Shown here: positions 10,164 to 20,989 of the stretch, in pieces | Layout of the letters: each line of letters starts with the position of its first letter | Numbering within the stretch: the first letter of the stretch is position 1 | Assembly (NCBI GenBank): GCA_003550325.1 | Contig: QKWP01000040.1 | Location: 337,856 to 401,855, forward strand | DNA length: 64,000 nucleotides | Source: Gigaspora rosea | Lineage: Eukaryota; Glomeromycota; Glomeromycetes; Diversisporales; Gigasporaceae | Direction of reading: 5' to 3' | Made by a program: the position numbers and the translations under genes | The notes under the pieces: model-generated | Database searches by the model: none | What the model saw: only the letters and a program-made list of their open reading frames with translations | Told to the model about the DNA's origin: nothing

Positions 10164-10984
10164 AACAAAAGAGAAAAGTGGAGCACTACTTCTATCACGT
10201 ACCATCATAATGTCTAAAAAAGAGGTCTGAGCGAGAATAACTGGTAAATTGGTCAAATATTTAATACAAATTTTACATTCAAAAAAATACTTATAGTTGT
10301 TTTTTTACATTTTTTCTAAATATGGAAATGCTTTTAAAAGCTACAATATATTAGATATAGAGTATTTATAGGATATGTATGATTACATGCTAAGTTCGGT
10401 AGTTAGAGTTTGATTTTTTATATCATCTATCCTGCTTGCGAACATGTATCACACTTATTAATAGTTGGTAGGTCTTTTTAATTCATTTTTGTTATTCATT
10501 ATTTACTTTGTTATTAAACTATATCTAGTTAGTAAACAATTTTAACAATAAAGATTATTTATATCAGTGTTTTAGCTGAAACCTTCTCCAAAGTCTGAAA
10601 TGTTTCAGCCCTAGAGTTTTAGTATTGCCCAAAACCTATAATTTCTGAAATTGCTAACCTTCCAAATAGACAAAACCTCCAAATAGCAAAACTCTTTGAA
10701 ACTAGATGAAACTAAAACTTCTGAAACTTCTAAAACCACTGAAATATGAACATTCTGTATCTAGAAAAAGCCACTTTCTGATACTTCTAAACCTCTGTGA
10801 AACTTTCAAATAAAATAAAATAAAGTACTTACTCAATTTATGAAGTTTTCTGGAATAATAATAATAAAAAAAACTGGAATATAAAACATTCAGAACCAAA
10901 AAAATAAAAAGTGAATTATTATAGCAGAAGTTTATTTTGATTGGCTAAAATTAGAATAATTATAATTAGAGATCTTTTTTCTAT

Positions 10985-12024
10985 ACAGCTAATTGTAATT
11001 TTTCTTCAATTTTAAAGTGCCTGTTTTGGGGCATATACTTTATTCTGTTTATGCATCTGGATTCTACATGGATGAGAGTACAACTATCCACATGTACACT
11101 TTTGGTGTCTAATTTAAGTGGTCCGCCTGAAGGTTCCATATTAGATGCCATACCTGCAACACAACTATGGGAATTGCCTATTTAAACCCTCTGACTTCAG
11201 TTTCTCATCTAGACTTTCAACAGATTTACTGGATATTTGCATTACCTATGCGGTCACTCCAGCCACCCGGGTCTCTTTTCGTAAGAGCCCTTAGGACTCC
11301 TTCTTATACCCAAAGGTACAATCTGGCTTATTCTCAACAGGAAACTTGGTAGAACAGTACCTGTCCCACCAGGTATTCACCTACTCTTCGGTAACTTACA
11401 CACACTGAGGCGAACAACTTGCAGTCAGGGGATACCCAAACACTACAATTCCCTATTTCTGTCCTTATAAGGTTCACTCCAACCCTGGTACCCACATTAC
11501 TTTCCTACCGGTCCTTTACCGTTTTCCCAAACTTCCAATCCAGTTGGCCTGGAAGGATTAATCTACCTAGCATTAGGTGCCATTATAGTTTTTCTCCCCC
11601 TGGTACCTACTTCCATAACATAGATCCTTTTCCTCCGGTATCTGATCCGGCGGCCAGGTTGGTAGACCTTGTCCCTAAGGTCGACATCCGGTTCTTCAGC
11701 TCCGGTCCAATATTTCAGTTTTGGTAGCACCATTAATGACCTTTGCTACCTCCTTATTCGGGTCTTGCCAAATGGGTCTCTTTTTTCCCAGTTCTTTGGA
11801 TTTGTCTGTATTGTAAGACACAACTTCGCCCAAAAGCTCCTATTCGAGATAGTAACCAAGGACTACAGGTAATATACCCAACTGATCGACAGGAAACAGT
11901 TACTGGAACACAGGTCTATTTTTCAAAGCGTTGTTAGTGAGATTTGAACCCTAGACCTGCCACTTGGGGATGACAACTTACTAACTTCTCTAAGTTGCCA
12001 CACCCACAGCTAATTGTAATTTTT
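10985..12024 (-). mobile_element. SINE-like retroposon with tRNA-like head
   Basis: A 19-bp direct repeat, ACAGCTAATTGTAATTTTT, lies at 10985-11003 and 12006-12024 and encloses about 1,002 bp of much higher GC content. On the minus strand the unit starts at 12005 with GTGGGTGTGGCAACTTAGAG and continues to a B-box-like GGTTCAAATC followed by TCACTAAC. That arrangement of A-box-like and B-box-like motifs about 60 bp apart is that of a tRNA-derived pol III promoter. The 3' end (low coordinates) runs into TTTAAAATTGAAG and the duplication. Long duplications like this mark target-primed reverse transcription (SINE/LINE type). A body of about 1 kb is long for a SINE. Open frames within it (for example 11419-11727 plus) show no known domain. 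Confidence 0.75.
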
Positions 12025-12600
12025 AAAGTACTTATATAAGTAAAAATTATTATTTCATATGAAAAAATTTTTTGTAATAAAAAATGAAGCATTTGGATTA
12101 AAATTCTAATAAACAAAATTCTGACAGCTCATAATTATAACAAAAAATCCTGACAATCAAAAATTCTAACAATTAAAAAAAGCTTTTCTTGAGCAATATT
12201 ACTATAACATCAACTAAATACTAACTAAACACCTAGGTGCTTACCCTAATCCTAACCTAGACACTAATATAACTCTAACCTAATTTAGATAATTTAATAA
12301 TTTTTTTATTGTTGAGATTGTTGAGATGAGATTTTTATTGTTTGAATTTTTTTGTTGTAATTATAACCTGTTAGGATTCTGTTTATTAAAATTTTGACTG
12401 GCACTTTAGAATGAAATACAACTTGAGTCATTGATTATTTATCTTTGGATTTTTTGTTTTTTTAACCTAGAATGCAGTGGAATGCAATAGTTTTAAAAAC
12501 TAGATAAAAGTAAAAGTCTTGAAAGATCAGAAAGTGCTTTGGTAATTTAAGCAATTAGTAAATAATAGTTGCAAAATTTTGTCTCAATTAGTTCTACTTA

Positions 12601-13126
12601 GAGGATCCAGAAATAACGTTATACAAGAGGGGGAGAGGGTCTGACAAAATATAACGAGTTTTCTCTTAAGTAGGGGGGGGTCAAAAAAAATATATATAAT
12701 ACAATTTTTTAGAAAAAATCGTCTAAAAACCGATCCAGTGGTCTAAATTTAATGATTTTGGTACTATTCGATTCGTCTCGTTGAGAGGAGTCGAATGGTA
12801 CCAATTTCATTTCATTTGGATCACTGGATCAAAAGTTATTGGACAAATACTATTGGTTATTAGTTTTCTTATAAAATGACTATAAAATCAATAGGTTTTT
12901 GTGAATAACTATTGATCCAGTGATCCAAATGAAATGATTTTGGTATCATTGGATTCGTCTCACTGAGACGAATCGAATGGTATCTAAATCATCCAAATCA
13001 GTTCACTGTGTCACAATATATTCAAGTTTTTGTAAAATTTTATATATAAACATACGGATTTTGAAAAATTTTTTATATAGTAGACGCTACTATGAGGGGG
13101 TACATAACGTTATTTATGGATGCCCC
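12601..13126. mobile_element. TIR element with two palindromic cassettes
   Basis: The ends AGGATCCAGAAATAACGTTA and TAACGTTATTTATGGATGCC are inverted relatives, possibly flanked by TTAG. Inside are two large hairpins, 12733-12842 and 12902-13010, both of the GATCCAGTGATC ... CGATTCGTCTC/GAGACGAATCG type that also occurs at 6379 and 47161. No coding capacity. Inserted in the old hAT element. Confidence 0.65.
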
Positions 13127-13684
13127 TTAGAAGTAAAAATACTACATATATAGAACCAATATTCCAACTCTATTTTTTTTTATTATATTTAAACTACAAG
13201 TAGTTTATAAATATAGTTTTATAGTAGCAGTATTTAAAAATGTTCATATATATTATTATTTAGCAGATTGTGTTACAAAACTTAGAGTATTTGTTGTAAA
13301 ATAAAATTGTACTTATTGCAAAACAAATAAAATTATATACATTGTGAAATATAAATTAGTTATTATAAATATATTGTAAGATATAATATGTACTTTAGAA
13401 AGTATTTGACTAATTTTTGAAAGTTTTGTAAGAAATAAAATTTATCTGGATATAGCTAATACTTTATCTGAATAATGATCTACATTTTTTGGGGTATTTT
13501 AACAACCAATCAAAATAACTTCTCTATATTAAGTGGATCAATTGTAATTTTATACTCATTTATGCTGCTATTTTACATAATAAGAATTTTATAATTTTAT
13601 AACTATTGGGCTTTTACAACTAGACTTCAGCATTTTAGAAGTTTTGCCTAGTTAAAACTGAAAGTTTTAGCTAACCCACTAATC

Positions 13685-13846
13685 TATATGGGACCTCATA
13701 GCAAAAAGAGGCAGTGGGCAAAAAATTTTGATTTTGTAATTTTATAAAAATTATATGCCTATTACTCCAATTCTTTGAGAAATTGCATTTTTTTTCAAAA
13801 AAATTTTTTTGGTCCACTGCCTCTTTTTGCTGTGGGATTCCCATAT
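13685..13846. mobile_element. MITE, about 160 bp
   Basis: TATATGGGACCTCATAGC followed by AAAAAGAGGCAGTGG pairs with CCACTGCCTCTTTTTGCTGT followed by GGGATTCCCATATA. The interior is AT-rich. It directly abuts the right end of the old hAT element. Confidence 0.8.
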
Positions 13847-14787
13847 ATGTATTTGAGAAATTGTTAAGCTTGAAAACTTTAATTTTTATTAAATTTAACC
13901 AGATAGCATTTGATAATAGCTGCTAGGATTAATATATTAAAAACTATTATTATAAATTAAAATTCATAATCTAAATATATTTTTTTACTTAAGATTAGAG
14001 TATACTATTTGCAAATTATATATAAAATAAATAGAAATTTTTTTCTTTTTAAAATTAAAAAACTATATTAACTACTTATAATTTTAAAAAAAAGTTGTAA
14101 AATAGATTTTTCTGATTCTAACAATAGTAAATTATTAAAATTGGTTAGATTCTACTAAGAAACATGTATTTAAAGCTAGGTATTATAAATTGTTTACAAA
14201 AATCAAATGATATAAACTGTCAGAATCACTAATTTTGTGTAACTACAGAGAATTTGAGAATTTGACCAAATATATAAGTAGGCTTTTTTCAAGCCACAAT
14301 AGTTTTAAAATTTTACTAATATAAATAAAAGGTTTGATATGCACTATATCAAAATTTGGTAAATTTTTAATAGTAAATTTAAAAGGTTTAATAGTGATGT
14401 ATTTTGTAACCTATGTGCAACTTTTATTATACATCAACATTATATGAAAAATAATCTACATTTACCTTTGATAATTTTTAAGATTTTTATAACTTCTAAG
14501 TCATATTATATTAGCCAATCAGATTTTGAAATGCTACAAACATATCAATATGGATCAGTCTAACAAGGCAGAAGATACCATAGTAACTATTATTATATAA
14601 AACTTATGGAAGGTTCATTATAAAGAAGCTCATTGAAAGGGAGTTGACGTGTTTTGAAATTTTATTGGTTAAATTAATTTTATCAAAAATATCTAATCTA
14701 TGATTGCATTCTGATTATGCACTATTGTTTCTATTGGTCATCCTTAGGTGTATACAAAGTGTACATATATACTTATAGAGTGCACTT
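13847..14787. other. AT-rich intergenic desert
   Basis: Very AT-rich. I see no gene, clear tandem repeat or delimitable element. Confidence 0.5.
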
Positions 14788-14795
14788 ATTGTAAT

Positions 14796-15322
14796 TATAG
14801 ATGCTGGTGAAATTAAATCAGAGTTGTAAAATAATTTCACCATTTCACCAATCACCAATCAGTAATGGTGAAACTGGTGTAACTGGTAAATTGGTGTAAT
14901 TGGTGAATTGGTGAATTGGTGAAATAGTGAATTGGTGAAATAGTGAATTGGTGAATTGGTAGAATGGTAAAACAGTGGAATGGTAAAATGGTGAATTTCC
15001 AGAGTCTGGAATTATTTTAGTCTGGAATTCGGTTAGGTTTTTGTTCAAGTTTTTATATTTTATGTTTTTACAGGTACACTTTGAGGTCATAACTATTAAC
15101 TATTTATAGGACTGAAAAATTCACCATTTCACCATTTCACCAATTCACTATTTCACCAATTCACCAATTCAACAATTCACCAATTTTACCAATTTTACCA
15201 ATTCACCAATTCACAATTTCACCAATTTCACCAATTCACCAAAATAAAATTTTGGTGTAATTCTGGTAAAACTATTTCACTATTTCACTTGGTAAAATAG
15301 ATTAATTTCACCAGCATCTATA
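14796..15322. mobile_element. hAT-like element with GGTGAATT arrays (527 bp)
   Basis: The ends TATAGATGCTGGTGAAATTA and TAATTTCACCAGCATCTATA are perfect inverted repeats. The flanks ATTGTAAT (14788-14795) and ATTGTGAT (15323-15330) are an 8-bp duplication with one mismatch. Both halves carry dense runs of an 8-9-bp word (GGTGAATT, GGTGAAATA on the left; TTCACCAAT on the right), so the element folds into imperfect arms around a short unique centre (about 15000-15100). The open frame that this creates is repeat-derived. Confidence 0.85.
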
Positions 15323-15438
15323 ATTGTGATATTATGTATAGTGTATTACAATGTTTATTTTTAATCAAATGCCTTTTAAATGTAGATGTTATAAAATATA
15401 ATCCTTTAGTATGTTTAGCAAATATAATTTAATAAATA

Positions 15439-16360
15439 CTTTACTGAAACTAAAAAAAAGTATATATGTTTTTATAATAAAATAATAATATTTTGAAAAT
15501 ATAATAAATATGCTTTTATATAAAAAAATATTTTAATAATGTTTTATAATATATTAATAATATAATAAAAATTTTAAAAATAAAATAAAAATTTAAATCT
15601 GTTTCAAAAATATTATAAAATTATTATAAAAACATTATTATTATATTTTAAAAATAGTTTAAAATAAGTTTTTTAAAAATGTTTTTAAAACATTATTTTA
15701 ATATTATCAAAATTATTATAAAAACATTATTATTATTATTTAAAAATAACTTAAAATAAACTTTTAAAAATGTTTTTAATACATTATTAAAAATATTGTA
15801 AAAATATTATTATTATATTTTAAAAAAAAATTTAAATAATTTTTTTAAAATATTTTTAAAACATTATTTTAATATTATTAAAAATATTATAAAAACATTA
15901 TTATTATATTTTAAAAATATATTAAAATAAGTTTTTTAAAAATATTTTTTAAACCAAAATTATTTTTAAAAAATGCTTATATCTCGTAATTTTGCTTATG
16001 AAACCATCCTTCGTATTTTAACAAAAAATCTTTTTTGCGAGATTTTGGGGTAAACACATTTGTCTAAATCATTATATTATTGATTTGTTTTATTTATATT
16101 ATATTTAATATTATAAAATATATTATAATATAATATATTTATATAATATAAATATTTATATTATACTATAAATATGAAATTTATTTAGTTTAATAATGTT
16201 TTAAAAATGTTTTTATTAATATTACTAAAACAGTTTTAATATATATTATTTATATTATTATTAACTTATAACTAGTAATTATAACATTTTTTAAAACATA
16301 ATAAAAACATAATTAATATATAATAATAATATTTTCAATTTTTTTATAGTTTCAGTAAAG
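15439..16360. mobile_element. TA-flanked element filled with AT tandem repeats
   Basis: CTTTACTGAAACTA (15439-15452) and TAGTTTCAGTAAAG (16347-16360) are perfect inverted ends flanked by TA on both sides, as in the Tc1/mariner superfamily. The interior is almost pure A/T. At about 15604-15965 a unit of roughly 80-100 bp (ATTATAAAAACATTATTATT / ATATTTTAAAAAT / TTTTTAAAACATTATTTTAA) is repeated four times. No transposase. Confidence 0.7.
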
Positions 16361-17078
16361 TAGGCCAAGCATATAATACAATAAAATAATTATTATAATA
16401 TTGATAAAGAATAGATAAGTTTAATTGTAACAAGCTATTACATGATAACAAATTCACAGTACAACTAATAAAATATTTTGTACTCTAATGCCTAGGAATA
16501 CTTTAATTAGATATTACATGTAACAGATATTATATTTTTTCTTTAAATAATTCTCAACTATGGATTCACTTTGTGCCAATACACAATCTTGAAAAAGGGA
16601 TTTAATATTGTACATAAATTACTTAAAGAAGTTAGTTTCAATGGATAAAAATTCAAAATGGTTTATTTATGTCATCTTTAATTAGTTTCATAGTATGTTG
16701 ATCCAAATTTTATACTTTTAAATGTATTTGTTTTCTTTTAGAGAGTTTATATAGCAGATACAAATAAGTAAAGTTATACAACAGGTCATTCAACTTATTT
16801 TTATAGATTGAATAACTAGTGCTAACAACTAGATGAATTTGAACAAATTTGGTATATAAAGAATATGTATTGTACAATCTTGATGTAAGTAATGTATAGA
16901 GCTATTAGTATTAGGGATAGTAAATAACCTGAAATGACCTTATAACTCAAATGAATAATGACCAGATGTTAATTATTTCAAAAGGTAAAATGACCTATTA
17001 TATCATTTAAAATTTTTATTAAAACTAAAGTTAATTTAGTTGGTCACAACTTCTTAACTAGTTATTTGAATTAATATA
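16361..17078. other. AT-rich intergenic stretch
   Basis: No gene or element recognised. The word GACCTTATAACTC / GACCTATTATATC recurs near 16940-17000, a possible eroded repeat. Confidence 0.45.
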
Positions 17079-17155
17079 CAGTCGACCCCCTAAATGCATA
17101 TCGTTGGGACTACCTCCGGGGTATGCATTTAGGGAGAGTTGCATTTAGGGAAGTA
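17079..17155. repeat. Eroded pogo/mariner-like element end
   Basis: ACAGTCGACCCCCTAAATGC, then GGGACTACC, GTATGCATTTAGGGAG and GTTGCATTTAGGGAAG. The layout matches the end of the element at 54177 (GTTAAACCTCTCTATATGCA, GGGACTAG, GTGCATTTAAAGAG). I could not find the opposite end with confidence. Confidence 0.5.
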
Positions 17156-18107
17156 ACCAATAGCATTACAAAATCACGTGCTAGGATTATTGACCAATAA
17201 TATTTTAAGCTTTTGGTTAATTTAATTCATCAATTTTTATTCATTTTATAATAAGTAACTGCGCGACATTGTCACGCAAAACCAGGAACAGAAAGTGGAT
17301 TTTTAGCAAGTTACAGGTTAAACAAGTTTTGGCATAAGTTTCTGGTTTTTTGCATGCGATACAGTAGATCAAAGCCCCATAGAGTATGTACAAATATAGA
17401 AATATATTCAGAAGTCACAAGGATAGATTAACCAATCAGATACAAAAGAGACATAGCATTTCAAATGCCTGTAAACCATACACTATGTACTTTGTACTCC
17501 GTTCCTGGTATATGTTTAAAGCAAATCTTATTGATCAATTTTTTTTTCGACTAGTATTTTATAAAAAAAGTAGATTTATCTGTCGAAATCAAAGATCTAA
17601 AAGTTTATTAGCACCTAGCTTTAATTAATTTGTGTAATACGTATTGAACTGTTACTGCCTTTAAACAAACTACTGGTACATTATATTCAAATTGTATGAT
17701 CTATATTTTATTAAAATTTTATTAGAAAACGAAAGTACAGTAAATCTAACTCTATCGTAAATACATATATTGTTTGAGTTTAAAATCATTTTTAATTATA
17801 GAGAAAAAATACTAAACGAATTGTCATTGTTCTACTGTAATAGATTCTACATAGAACTTACAGTTATAGTAAGGTTCAAAATGAACCAAAATTATATTAA
17901 GTTAGACAAGCTGAGTATAGCTTTCGAAGAGGGTTTTTTTTTACTTTTATAATTATCATTTCTAGTGCTTTTATTTGACTTTTTTTTTTTAATATACTGT
18001 AGATTTTTTAGTGACTTAATTTAGGGGTTTCGAAGATAGAAAAGGAACATTAAACTAAGGTTTGGTTTTAATATTCAAAAGAATATTTTATTATATACGT
18101 ACTTTAC
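17156..18107. other. Intergenic, unassigned frames
   Basis: Open frames at 17386-17628 and 17770-17952 exist, but their products show no recognisable domain and AT-biased composition. They may be spurious. Confidence 0.4.
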
Positions 18108-18233
18108 ATGGCCAGCTCAAAGAAAATTTCTATGGTTAGCTGCTTGAATGAAGCATTCCGGAATTTCCTTACTAGCCCAGACAATTTCGATAAAGCTGTG
18201 TCTAACTACATCAAAAAGAGCGAAATACTTTAA
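18108..18233 (+). pseudogene. Short coding-like relic
   Basis: ATG at 18108, 41 codons, TAA at 18231. The product begins MASSKKISMVSCLNEAFRNF and continues LTSPDNFDKAVSNYIKKSEI. Base composition is clearly richer in G and C than the flanks, and the amino-acid mix looks protein-like rather than low-complexity. There are no obvious partner exons and the family is not recognised. It could be one exon of a lost gene or a small gene. Confidence 0.3.
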
Positions 18234-19106
18234 GTTCCTTAAAGTAAATAAATTTTAATTGAGTAAGAATATAGTTAATAAAAAAGATTTATCTTTATAA
18301 ATATTAATAAAAAAGATCAATAATATTATTATTAATAATTTTTATTAGTTTCATTAATAAAATGCATAATTTTATTGTTGTTGTTAAGGGTAGAGGAAAT
18401 GTAGATCATTTCTATTAGTAAACGAGTGACAAAAATATTTTTAATGCGAATTTAAAAGAAGCTACATATAAAAATTAATTTTTTACTATATAAATTGATT
18501 TTTTTCTACTAAGTAAACTTGTTCGTAATAAAAAATTACACATATTCTAAAAATTTTATTAATTTTGAATGAAATTGATAAAGTTTTTATAGTATTAACT
18601 TTTGCGAGGGCGGGGTCTATACTGCAGGGGTGATCACAAATTGGCCAATCAAATCACGTGTAAACAATAAGTAAAATAGGTCGCAAAGATAAAAACAACT
18701 ATATCTTATGTTCTACTTGGCCAATTTTAATGATTCGACTACCGTTAGAATCAGAAAAGCCTCTTCTACAATTTTTTTAAAAATTTAATATAATTACTTA
18801 ATAAAATTTTCTTTATTATTAAATATAAAATTTTTAGTAACTTGTTTATTAATAAAAATGATTTATATACCCTCTACCCTTAAAAAATTTTATAATATGT
18901 AATTATTATTAGTAATTTATCATTTTGTTGTCTGCATCATGAATTGATCTAGGTCATTTCATGATCAGTAAAAATCAAGAAATAATATATGCCAATTCAA
19001 AATCAATATAAATTTAGAAAGATGCAAATATTATTATCTGATTTTATTTTATTACAGCTATCTCAAAGCAACACAAATATCAAATCCAGTTATATAGATA
19101 CAGCAT
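18234..19106. other. AT-rich intergenic stretch
   Basis: Contains one more GC-rich patch (18600-18660, GCGAGGGCGGGGTCTATACT) beside an E-box-type CACGTG at 18655. No gene recognised. Confidence 0.4.
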
Positions 19107-19361
19107 TATATGGGTGAGTTAGTAGAAAAGGGTCATATTTTTTCTAAGTAAAAGTTTTCTTGACTTTAAGGTTAAATATCTTAACAACTATTTTAATAAA
19201 TTTAATAAATTTCTTTTATTTAAATTCTATATAATTTCAAAATTAAAATAAAAAAATTTTTAGCAAATTTGATTAAATAGTTGTCAAAATATTTTAATTT
19301 AAAAATTAAAAAAATTTTACTAAAAATAATTTGTTCCTTTTCTACTGACTCATCTCATATA
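19107..19361. mobile_element. MITE family C, copy 1
   Basis: The ends TATATGGGTGAGTTAGTAGA and CTACTGACTCATCTCATATA are inverted. The interior is shared almost base for base with 31606-31862 (TTTCTTGACTTTAAGGTTAA, AGCAAATTTGATTAAATAGT). Non-coding. Confidence 0.85.
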
Positions 19362-19398
19362 TCTGGAGCCAATATTTAATATATACACTATATATTAT

Positions 19399-20107
19399 TG
19401 TTACAGTAGGGAGGCCTTCTTTTACTCCTTACTATAACAACGACACAGCTACAGGGATCCTTTATCGGTTTATAGCGGTGTCCAAGAGGCAGGTATAATT
19501 CCTTAGTCTGTAAGAAATTATACTCTTCTCTAAGGGCAGTTCGTGAGAGTATTCAATGAGGAATTATCGATTTTACTATTACTTGATAACAAACTTGGTG
19601 TTATTAAGATAAATAGTTTCTTTATTAATAATCTAAGATAGGGCTATCCTTAGGTTTCTGTTCCTAAGAAATCCTAGTACAAGATGTATAATAAATATAA
19701 GAAAAGTGGGGTGTCTTGGTCTAGTTTGACTAAGGGAAATTCTGTGTCTTTAAATACATTTTAGAATAAGCGTTATAAGCATTGATTTACAATGATAAAC
19801 ACTATAATCTACAAGAGCAACATAAGCGTTATAAACGGTATAAGCGTTATAAGCGGTATAAGCGCTATAAGCGTCATAAGCATCATAAGTGGTATAAGCG
19901 CTATATAAGCGTCATAAGCGTTATAAGCGTGATAATCGTTATAAGCGTTATAATCGTTATAAGTGTTATAATTGGTATAAGCGTTATAAGCGGTATTAAC
20001 TATTCTAACTTCTCAAGATAATAATATAATATAATATAATAAAATATAATAATAAAAATGAAATAATAAAATAATAAGGTAATATAATAAACTATCGTTC
20101 TATAATA
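19399..20107 (-). repeat. 3' LTR of copy A
   Basis: LTR of about 709 bp beginning (plus-strand view) TGTTACAGTAGGGAGGCCTT. It contains a CpG-bearing minisatellite at about 19795-19998 (units ATAAGCGTT / ATAAGCGGT). It corresponds to 28104-28808. Confidence 0.92.
19795..19998. repeat. LTR minisatellite (ATAAGCGnT)n
   Basis: About twenty 9-10-bp units ATAAGCGTT, ATAAGCGGT, ATAATCGTT. Nearly every unit has one CpG in an otherwise CpG-poor window. The same array is at about 28520-28695 and, eroded, at 56508-56690. The KRYKRY-type peptide is only a translation of the repeat. Confidence 0.9.
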
Positions 20108-20128
20108 TTTTCATCCGCTTAAGAAAAT

Positions 20129-20818
20129 TTACTCCATAAATTCCTTCTCTAATTCTTCCAATAGAGCAGTGTAAACTTCATCTTTCAGTTTAGTCACTTG
20201 GGTCACAGAAAGGTAATTGGTTTGGTACATTAAGTCCTTGGGACAAATTGTGAAGATTTTTCTAATTCTCTGGGCTCCTTTCCAGATGTCTTGAGTTTTC
20301 CGGTCTCTTTTTACCTTTCGAATTTGTTCTCTAATTTGGTCTCTATGTTCAGTCTGTTTCTCTATTATTGTTCCCAAATAATAATGGGCTTCAATGGCCT
20401 GTTTTTGTCTTCGGTGAAATTGTTTAAACTTAGGTAGGTCTTGTAGGATTTTATCAACTTGTGCGGTCCAAGTTTCTCGAAGAAAAGGATTTGTTCAGGT
20501 GGTCTTTTGAGGGTTAAGAGTCTGGGTCAAGTCTTTTAGCAATGGAGTTATCGCTTTAGGTTTCTCAATTAGTTTTTCAGATAAGAGGGCTTCTATGTCT
20601 TCATCAAATGGTCGCAGTAATTCATTAAGTTCGACAAGGGGTTCTATTTCTTCCTTTGGGGTAATATCAATTACTTGTTCTGGATTTTGGTCATCCCATA
20701 GGATTACATTTTGACTAAAAATTCCTAAATTGTATTGGGCAGCAGGGTCTTGTCTCCAAATAGAAAGAAAGTTTCAAAGAGCGAGTATAGTATTGGGTTG
20801 TAGAGTGGTAGATTCCAT
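20129..20818 (-). pseudogene. Extra open segment after integrase (copy A)
   Basis: Between the integrase region and the 3' LTR lies coding-like sequence on the element's sense strand, including a charged, helix-prone stretch (EQIRKVKRDRKTQDIWKGAQ). I do not recognise it. The position is where some Ty3/gypsy elements carry an additional gene. No membrane segment typical of an envelope protein is visible. Part of a broken element. Confidence 0.5.
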
Positions 20819-20989
20819 TTTAGGGGTTTTAATAATATTTTAGGGAAATTTCAATCGGAGTGTAGGATTATATAAATGTTAGTGTAATACAAAGATTTCA
20901 TGGGGCTGTGTACAAAGTTTTACACAAATGTCTCTCCCTTTCACAATAAATTTCTTCCAGAAATTTCTAATTTTCAATTACAATTATAG

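Larger units (their letters stand above)
10565..13681. mobile_element. Old hAT-like element interrupted by two insertions
   Basis: The left end CAGTGTTTTAGCTGAAAC and the right end (reverse complement) TAGTGGGTTAGCTAAAAC are related. The flanks ATTTATAT (10557-10564) and ATCTATAT (13682-13689) are an 8-bp duplication with one difference. The left subterminal region (about 10600-10820) is packed with GAAACTTCTAAAACC-type repeats, echoed on the right (about 13620-13665). The interior contains a 1-kb retroposon (11004-12005) and a TIR element (12601-13126). The remaining interior is AT-rich and non-coding, so no transposase survives. The boundary is less certain than in the younger elements because of divergence. 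Confidence 0.65.

Noticed and set aside
11419-11727. 102-residue frame in the SINE-like unit
   Set aside because: No domain, and not on the strand of the tRNA-like promoter; explained by higher GC content.
11930-12005. A functional tRNA gene on the minus strand
   Set aside because: The A box is poor, no acceptor stem pairs, and the head is fused to a retroposon body inside target duplications.
14845-15090. 81-residue frame rich in HQFTNSPF-type repeats
   Set aside because: Direct translation of the GGTGAATT word array.
17079-18030. A complete pogo-like element between 17079 and about 18030
   Set aside because: TTTAGGGGTTTCG at 18020 weakly resembles an opposite end, but the match is too poor to set a border.
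19782-20021. Open frame with KRYKRYKRY repeats (also 28497-28700 and 56464-56715)
   Set aside because: It is the translation of the LTR minisatellite; unit length near 9 bp keeps the frame open by chance.
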